A stretch of 11,229 nt of DNA from Sphingobacterium sp. UBA1575 (GTDB lineage Bacteria > Bacteroidota > Bacteroidia > Sphingobacteriales > Sphingobacteriaceae). Below are positions 6,222 to 11,229 of this stretch, in pieces. The position numbers and the translations under genes were made by a program. The stretch covers positions 16,502 through 27,730 of the forward strand of contig DCOH01000007.1 in the NCBI GenBank assembly GCA_002322865.1. The letters run 5' to 3'. The stretch's first letter is position 1; each line of letters opens with the position of its first letter. Under the pieces are notes generated by a model, which did not search any database, was not told the DNA's origin, and saw only the letters and a list, made by a program, of their open reading frames with translations.

Positions 6222-8534
6222 CTATTCTTTTTCTGATGATTTCAACCTTAATTTTAACAAACTATATACGCCTAAGGCCGCAATTCCAAGAACCACCGTT
6301 TCAAACATGGTATCTATACCCCGGAAGTCGGCAAGGATCAGGTTGACAACGTTCTTACCTTTTGCTAGGATATAAGCATTTTCCCCATAAAAATCACTGG
6401 TTTGCGTTTGGATAGGTTCGTATAATACTTTTAATGCAATGATGGATAAAATGGCTCCAAAGCCTAATGCAACCACGATATCGCGGTATTGCTGTTTGGC
6501 TGAGGCCAAGTTTAAAAAGCCTGGAAGTTTATAGAGAACCAGTACAAACAGTACGGTACTTAAGGTATCGATGGTAAATTGAGTCATGGCCAGATCCGGT
6601 GCACTGTAGAATACATACATCAAACAGATACAATAACCGATGACACTCATGGAAACAACTGCTGTTAAGCGAGAAGGGGTGGTTACTACAATCAATAATG
6701 CGCCTATCAGGATAATAACAACAGCTACTTCATAAATGGTTAATGGGGTTAGGTTGTCAAAATCGATCTGAATAGGTCCGCTCATCCATAGTTTATAAAT
6801 CAACAATCCCTCGGCAAATAGAATGATCTTTAGGTGGTAGGATCGTAGATAGCCATTATGGAATTTGCCTGTATACCAAGTGGAGAAACGAATTATATCG
6901 TTACTATATCCTGTTAAGATGCTTTGGGATGAAATGGATTGAAATTTTTCCAAAAAGGATACTTTCTTTTCACTTGGTTTATTGAATATATAAAGTAGGA
7001 TCCCTAATCCTAGGGTTACTAGGCTTAGTATCAATACGGTATTAAAGGATCCGTGCCAGATGGCTAATTTTAAATTCGTTTCAGTGCCGAATATGCTATT
7101 TGCAGTTGCCAGGCTCATCCATTTTCCAATAAAACCAGGAAACAAACCTAATAAAAGACCTAGGGTACCTAAAATCAATGGTGGAATCCACATGGATTTA
7201 TAGGGCAGGTGTAGCTTGCTATATTCTTGCGGAAGTTCGCCAGCAAAGGGTTTCCATCCGGCCATAAATCCAGCCGCTACCAAGCAGGTATTGGTAATAA
7301 CAGCCAGAATGGTCAAAATCAGCATCAGGTTTTCTTTGCTATGCAAAGTAGCTTCATAGATAAGGTCTTTACCAATAAAACCAAAAGTTCCTGGTAGCCC
7401 TGCACTACTTAAAGCTGCCAGTATTCCTGCGATGGCAACCGGCATCAATACCTTTCTTAAGCCGGCAAGCTTGGTGATGTCCCTTGTGCCAGTTTCATGA
7501 TCGATGATCCCTGTTACTAAGAATAATGTTGCTTTATAAAGGGCATGGACTAAAATAAATACGGCCGCCGCTATGATGGCTTCCCGGGTTCCAACGCCTA
7601 AAAGAAAGACCAGAATTCCCAATGCGGAAATGGTCGTATAAGCTAATATAGATTTCAGGTCGATGCGGAACAGGGAATGGATGGCTGCATAGAGCATGGT
7701 AAATCCACCAAAGATCATGAGTGGATAGGACCAAAGGTCGGTACCACCTAAGGAAGGAAAGAACCTCGCCAACAAGTAGATTCCGGCCTTTACCATGGTA
7801 GCGGAGTGCAGATAGGCCGAAACTGGTGTTGGGGCCTTCATGGCTCCCGGCAACCAAAAATGGAAGGGGAACTGTGCTGATTTGGTAAATGCGCCCAAGA
7901 ATATAAAAAGGAGGATCAATGGGTAGAATTCATTGTTTATAATCCGGTCCTTATATTGGATCAATTCTGAAATTTGATAGGTTCCGGCCACATTACCCAG
8001 CAGGATTAACCCCGCTAAGAGAAAGAATCCACCCATCCCGGTGATCGTCAGCGCGGTCATAGCACTTTTCCTGGAATCCTTATTGTCGTTATTGAATCCG
8101 ATCAGGAAAAAAGAACTGATACTTGTTAACTCCCAGAAAATAAACAGGAGCAACATGTTATCCGAAAGGACCAATCCCATCATGGCGGTCATGAAAAGGA
8201 ATAAATAGCCGAAGAATCGGTCAAAATAAGGATGTCCTTTGAGGTAGGTTCGCGCATAAAAGAAGATACCGGTACCTATTCCGGTGATCAGCAGCATGAA
8301 CAACATGGAGAGACCATCCAAACGGAAGTCAAAATTAACACCTAGTGTCGGGACCCATTCGATCTGTTGGATAAAGGATGCTCCTGATGCTATTTTGGGG
8401 ATAAATCCGAGGTAATAGGCAAATATACCCGTTGGGATTAGCGGTAATAAAATACTCCATTTGGATTTGAGCCTAGATCCGAAAGGGATAAGCAAAATGG
8501 CGGAAAACAAACCAAGAAGTATAGTAAACAGCAT
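6222..8534 (-). CDS. mrpA: Mrp cation/proton antiporter subunit A (NuoL-like)
   Basis: First gene of the operon: a 770-residue inner-membrane protein. The N-terminal two thirds is a NuoL/MrpA antiporter domain (Proton_antipo_N about 63-110, Proton_antipo_M about 125-400). Embedded charged residues are visible: E135 (FWELTSISSF), K218 (FTKSAQFPFHFWLP), H243 and K249 (YLHSATMVKAGIY), and H330 with K334 (LVHALYKATLF). After a linker come the MbhD-like (about 600-675, containing APDLAMTQFTIDTLST) and MbhE-like (about 685-765, containing ADFRGIDTMFETVVLGIAALG with acidic E745) segments typical of full-length MrpA. No MnhB domain is fused. The length is slightly below the roughly 800 residues of Bacillus MrpA. 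The gene is divergent from the phosphoesterase gene, and the operon promoter should lie in the 144 bp between them. The transported cation cannot be read from sequence; Na+ is the usual one. Confidence 0.96.
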   Translation of the reverse strand: MLFTILLGLFSAILLIPFGSRLKSKWSILLPLIPTGIFAYYLGFIPKIASGASFIQQIEWVPTLGVNFDFRLDGLSMLFMLLITGIGTGIFFYARTYLKGHPYFDRFFGYLFLFMTAMMGLVLSDNMLLLFIFWELTSISSFFLIGFNNDNKDSRKSAMTALTITGMGGFFLLAGLILLGNVAGTYQISELIQYKDRIINNEFYPLILLFIFLGAFTKSAQFPFHFWLPGAMKAPTPVSAYLHSATMVKAGIYLLARFFPSLGGTDLWSYPLMIFGGFTMLYAAIHSLFRIDLKSILAYTTISALGILVFLLGVGTREAIIAAAVFILVHALYKATLFLVTGIIDHETGTRDITKLAGLRKVLMPVAIAGILAALSSAGLPGTFGFIGKDLIYEATLHSKENLMLILTILAVITNTCLVAAGFMAGWKPFAGELPQEYSKLHLPYKSMWIPPLILGTLGLLLGLFPGFIGKWMSLATANSIFGTETNLKLAIWHGSFNTVLILSLVTLGLGILLYIFNKPSEKKVSFLEKFQSISSQSILTGYSNDIIRFSTWYTGKFHNGYLRSYHLKIILFAEGLLIYKLWMSGPIQIDFDNLTPLTIYEVAVVIILIGALLIVVTTPSRLTAVVSMSVIGYCICLMYVFYSAPDLAMTQFTIDTLSTVLFVLVLYKLPGFLNLASAKQQYRDIVVALGFGAILSIIALKVLYEPIQTQTSDFYGENAYILAKGKNVVNLILADFRGIDTMFETVVLGIAALGVYSLLKLRLKSSEKE

Positions 8535-8678
8535 GAACTAATTATTAGAAATTTATGGGAATTGGCTAAAAATAATAAAAAACTCGCATTTTTCGTCGTT
8601 AAATTACGGTTAAACTTGAAAAAAATGTAGTTTTCGTATGGATTTATAGGTAGCTTTATTTATCAATTACTAATCAAC
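8535..8678. promoter_or_regulatory. Divergent promoter region between mrpA and the phosphoesterase gene
   Basis: This AT-rich 144-base gap must hold the start signals of both the mrp operon (leftward) and the phosphoesterase gene (rightward). Candidates are one mismatch from the TAnnTTTG consensus: TAGCTTTA at 8651-8658 and TAAACTTG at 8611-8618 for the plus strand, and TATTTTTA in the A/T-rich stretch near 8568-8575 for the minus strand. None has a convincing -33 TTG partner, so I place no exact promoter. Two GTTAAA hexamers stand 11 bases apart (8598-8603, 8609-8614). No riboswitch-like fold or strong hairpin was recognised. Confidence 0.4.
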
Positions 8679-9758
8679 ATGAATAAAAAACCTACCCTAA
8701 TTTTAACCCTTTTGTTAGGGTTTTTGATGTTTAATTTTTCTGCTTCGGCACAACAAGCTTATGTAAAACCAAAGCTTTCCAACAAAGATTCTTGGTCTTT
8801 GGTGTTGATTCCTGATCCGCAATCCTATGTGAAATTTGAGCGTAATGTTCCGTTGGTCAATTTAATGACTACTTGGATAAAAGAAAATGTCGATTCCTTG
8901 AATACGCAATTTGTGTTATGTACAGGTGATCTGGTGGAGCAAAATGATCTATTGAATCCTAATGGAAAGGCTGCCAATCAGACCAGCAAACAACAATGGT
9001 CGAATATCCGTGGAGCCTTTCAGAAATTGGATGGTTATGTGCCGTATGTATTGGCAACAGGAAACCATGATTATGGGCATGTGAGTGCAGAATACCGGTC
9101 CACCCAATATGATCAGTATTTTAGTTCGGATCAAAATGGCTTAAATGCAAGGGCTTTGCGAGAAGTAGGTCCTAGCTTGAATGGTAATTCTACCGCGGTA
9201 AATGCGGTTTATGAGTTTGATACTCCACATCCGAAGAAAATATTGGTGATGGTATTGGAGTTTGCACCACGGGATACCGTATTGCAATGGGCTAAATCGG
9301 TGCTGGATAAACCGGCATATGCTGAGCATGATGTGATTGTTCTTACACATGTGTTCTTGGATAAAAATAGCAAGCATATTGTTGATCAAGGGTATAAGAT
9401 TCAGGATGCAAATTATGGTGCTGCGGTTTTTGAGAAGTTGGTGAAACCTTCCAAGAATATTCGTTTGGTATTTTCGGGTCATATTGGTGAACCCAATAAT
9501 TTTGATGGGCATATAGGTTTCCGACAGGATAAGAATGCCGCTGGAAAAACGGTTTCCCAAATGACTTTTAATGCACAAGCGATAGGCGGGGGCTGGTTTG
9601 GAAACGGTGGCGATGGCTGGTTGCGATATCTGGAATTTTTGCCAGATGGTAAAACCGTGAAAGTGAAAACCTTTTCACCTCTGTTTGCAATTTCGCCAGC
9701 AACCCAATCTTTAGCGTATAAAACAGAGAAAAACCAAGAATTTGAGTTTGAATTGTAG
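8679..9758 (+). CDS. Secreted calcineurin-like metallophosphoesterase
   Basis: A 359-residue protein with a signal peptide (1-24, cleavage ASA-QQ) followed by a calcineurin-like phosphoesterase domain. The order of motifs is LIPDPQSY (43-50; D46), CTGDLVEQND (81-90; D84), ATGNHDYG (126-133; N129, H130), LTHVFLD (222-228; H224) and FSGHIGE (265-271; H268). This fits the fold of metal-dependent phosphomonoesterases and phosphodiesterases. The usual DxH motif is DPQ here and the usual GHxH is GHIG, so two histidines expected at one metal site are absent, while the ligands of the other site are all present. The C-terminal GGDGWLRYLEFLPDGKTVKVKTFSP stretch is a beta-sandwich-like ending that I recall from other exported Bacteroidota members. 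The substrate is unknown. It has no Shine-Dalgarno sequence, is divergent from mrpA, and lies 35 bp ahead of the peptidase gene in the same direction. Confidence 0.82.
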   Translation: MNKKPTLILTLLLGFLMFNFSASAQQAYVKPKLSNKDSWSLVLIPDPQSYVKFERNVPLVNLMTTWIKENVDSLNTQFVLCTGDLVEQNDLLNPNGKAANQTSKQQWSNIRGAFQKLDGYVPYVLATGNHDYGHVSAEYRSTQYDQYFSSDQNGLNARALREVGPSLNGNSTAVNAVYEFDTPHPKKILVMVLEFAPRDTVLQWAKSVLDKPAYAEHDVIVLTHVFLDKNSKHIVDQGYKIQDANYGAAVFEKLVKPSKNIRLVFSGHIGEPNNFDGHIGFRQDKNAAGKTVSQMTFNAQAIGGGWFGNGGDGWLRYLEFLPDGKTVKVKTFSPLFAISPATQSLAYKTEKNQEFEFEL

Positions 9759-9775
9759 TTCTTTTTATACCTTTG
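9747..9775 (+). promoter_or_regulatory. Candidate Bacteroidota promoter for the M28 peptidase gene
   Basis: TTTG at 9747-9750 is followed after 17 bases by TACCTTTG at 9768-9775. This matches both halves of the phylum consensus (TTG about 17-23 bases ahead of TAnnTTTG). The -33 half lies in the last codons of the phosphoesterase gene and the -7 half in the 35-bp gap. Transcription would begin near 9781, about a dozen bases before the peptidase ATG. This suggests the peptidase can be transcribed independently of the upstream gene. Confidence 0.5.
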
Positions 9776-9793
9776 GGTTTACCAAACTATATT

Positions 9794-11229
9794 ATGAAGA
9801 AATTAATTTTATCTCGTTTACTTGTATTTGCCGTTTTATCGTTAGTTAGCCTGGAATTATTGGTTGCTCAGGATATTTCCAAGGACAGTTTATCCAAACA
9901 TGTGCATTATCTGGCTTCGGAAGAATTGGAGGGAAGAGGTTTGGGCACTGCCGGAAAGGATAAAGCAACCAAATTTATAGCAGAACAGTTCAGATCGGCA
10001 GGATTACAGCCATATCAAGGGGGTTTTTTACAGGATTTTGAATTGACTTTTAGTCTTGCGAAGGTTAAGGCGCATAATGTTTGGGGATTTGTAGAAGGGT
10101 CGGATCCTCAATTGAAATCCGAAATGATCGTGTTAGGAGCTCATTATGATCATCTGGGTTATAAAAAGGACCGTAAAGTTTGGTATCCTGGTGCTGATGA
10201 TAATGCTTCTGGCGTAGCGACGGTAATTGAATTAGCGAAATATTTTGGAAAGGATGCCAATAGACCGAAACGAAGCATTTTATTTATTGCCTTTGATGCG
10301 GAGGAATCAGGTCTTTTAGGCGCGAAACATTTTGTGGAGAAGCTTACTACTGAAGAGCGCAAGAAAATCAAGGCGATGTTCAGTTTTGATATGGTGGGAA
10401 TGTTGAGTAAGAATAGGGGGTTGGTGTTGAAAGGTGTTCGGGCATTGGGAGACGGTGTGGAATTGGCCAAACAAGAAGCAAAAGGATTAAACCTGTTAAA
10501 CCTTTCAGACAAAATTGAGGAGCGAACAGATACGGAACCTTTTGGGTCGGTAGGAATTCCTGCTATCCATGTTTTCACGGGATTGAAATCCCCTTATCAT
10601 AAGCCAGAGGATAAGGCGGAATTATTGGATTATGATGGGATGAAGGAAATTGCTGATTTTTCAGCTCGATTTGTTGGAGCATTGGCTAATCAGCAAGATG
10701 AACTGCATGCTAGTAAGAAGATGCAGAGGTTGCAGGAAAATCCGAAAAGTATTGGAAAACCAGTGACTTTAGCAGGAATGTTCCAATTGAATTCGGGAAA
10801 GCATCTGTATGAGGAAGAGTTTTATGATGCAAAATCGGATATTGGCTTTAGCTTGGGTTTGCAAATAGAGTACCGGTTCAAGAAATTGTGGGCGGTTGAC
10901 TTAGGAGGATATTTTAATAATAATGCGAGTCGATCTGCAGAAGGAAGGTTTGAGAGAAATTCGTTGATGGTTCCAATGAGCCTTAAATTTGGAAGTAATG
11001 TGGTTATTTCTGCTGGCCCGTATTATAAATATCATTTTAATGGTAAGAATGGGAATACGGATTTGGATTTTGAAAATACGTTTAGAAAGGATGAGTGGGG
11101 ATATTCAGTAGGTGTGGCTGTTGAGGTGATGAATTATCATGTTGGATGGATAAGCAGAAGATCTTTTCACTCGATATATTCGAATGGACCAAAGGTGATT
11201 CCAATTGAAAATGGGGTTTCTATGGGATA
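9794..11229 (+). CDS. Secreted M28-family zinc peptidase with C-terminal outer-membrane beta-barrel-like domain (3' end cut off)
   Basis: An open reading frame of 478 codons with no stop before the window ends. Residues 1-25 are a signal peptide (cleavage VA-QD). Residues about 26-298 form an M28 aminopeptidase-type domain with a full two-zinc site: H117 (AHYDHLG, with D119), D136 (GADDNASG), E170/E171 (DAEESG), D199 (FDMVG) and H269 (YHKPED). After a polar linker (about 299-325), the rest looks like an outer-membrane barrel (OMP_b-brl type): alternating strands such as IGFSLGLQIEYRF (350-362), LWAVDLGGYFNN (365-376), SLMVPMSLKFG (390-400) and VVISAGPYYKYHF (403-415), separated by polar turns. 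The peptidase call is firm; the barrel is inferred from strand pattern and recalled family phrases. The gene lies 35 bp after the phosphoesterase gene. The protein is probably attached to the outer membrane. The true C-terminus is unseen. Confidence 0.85.
   Translation, partial: MKKLILSRLLVFAVLSLVSLELLVAQDISKDSLSKHVHYLASEELEGRGLGTAGKDKATKFIAEQFRSAGLQPYQGGFLQDFELTFSLAKVKAHNVWGFVEGSDPQLKSEMIVLGAHYDHLGYKKDRKVWYPGADDNASGVATVIELAKYFGKDANRPKRSILFIAFDAEESGLLGAKHFVEKLTTEERKKIKAMFSFDMVGMLSKNRGLVLKGVRALGDGVELAKQEAKGLNLLNLSDKIEERTDTEPFGSVGIPAIHVFTGLKSPYHKPEDKAELLDYDGMKEIADFSARFVGALANQQDELHASKKMQRLQENPKSIGKPVTLAGMFQLNSGKHLYEEEFYDAKSDIGFSLGLQIEYRFKKLWAVDLGGYFNNNASRSAEGRFERNSLMVPMSLKFGSNVVISAGPYYKYHFNGKNGNTDLDFENTFRKDEWGYSVGVAVEVMNYHVGWISRRSFHSIYSNGPKVIPIENGVSMG

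Noticed and set aside
7534..7857. 107-codon open frame in another frame of the same strand within mrpA
   Set aside because: It lies wholly inside the conserved antiporter domain of mrpA and shows no family signature of its own.
8598..8614. Pair of GTTAAA hexamers as an operator
   Set aside because: The hexamers are AT-rich and short, so chance is likely; no regulator gene is adjacent.
9141..9578. 145-codon open frame on the minus strand inside the phosphoesterase gene
   Set aside because: Antisense to a conserved coding region, with composition typical of a mirrored reading of the real gene.
10159..10578. 139-codon open frame on the minus strand inside the M28 peptidase gene
   Set aside because: It is a shadow of a gene with clear catalytic motifs on the plus strand and has no recognisable family, promoter or ribosome site.

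Overview
The window comes from a Bacteroidota chromosome, most likely a member of the Sphingobacteriaceae (Sphingobacterium or Pedobacter type). The support for this is modest GC content, start codons mostly without strong Shine-Dalgarno sequences, promoter-like TAnnTTTG boxes, several secreted proteins whose signal peptides end in A-Q, and protein types typical of the phylum. The genus call is inference from protein flavour, not from a marker gene.

Layout. Positions 1-114 hold a non-coding repeat cluster: two copies of a REP-like unit, then seven heptamer repeats ending next to the surA stop codon. A SurA-type periplasmic chaperone/prolyl isomerase lies on the minus strand (115-1500). It is divergent, across 170 bp, from a secreted seven-bladed beta-propeller lactonase-family protein (1671-2768). 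The lactonase converges on the largest unit, a complete seven-gene Mrp (Mnh-type) cation/proton antiporter operon on the minus strand (8534 down to 2778). Its order is mrpA-B-C-D-E-F-G, with gaps of 4 bp or overlaps of 4-8 bp between genes. Divergent from mrpA, across 144 bp, is a secreted calcineurin-like metallophosphoesterase (8679-9758). It is followed after 35 bp by a secreted M28-family zinc peptidase (from 9794), which is open at the right edge of the window.

How the genes fit together. The Mrp proteins form one inner-membrane complex in which MrpA and MrpD are related to the antiporter-like subunits of respiratory complex I and MrpC to NuoK. The complex exports Na+ (or other cations) in exchange for protons and supports pH and salt homeostasis. 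The other genes encode envelope proteins (outer-membrane protein chaperone, periplasmic lactonase-like propeller, phosphoesterase, peptidase) and show no clear shared pathway with Mrp.

Most of the window is ordinary core-type content. The points most worth a second look are the M28 peptidase, which continues into what reads as an outer-membrane beta-barrel domain; the repeat cluster at the left edge; and the metallophosphoesterase, which lacks both histidines expected at one of its two metal sites. I found no CRISPR array, tRNA, rRNA, insertion sequence or phage gene, and no clear new multi-gene system.
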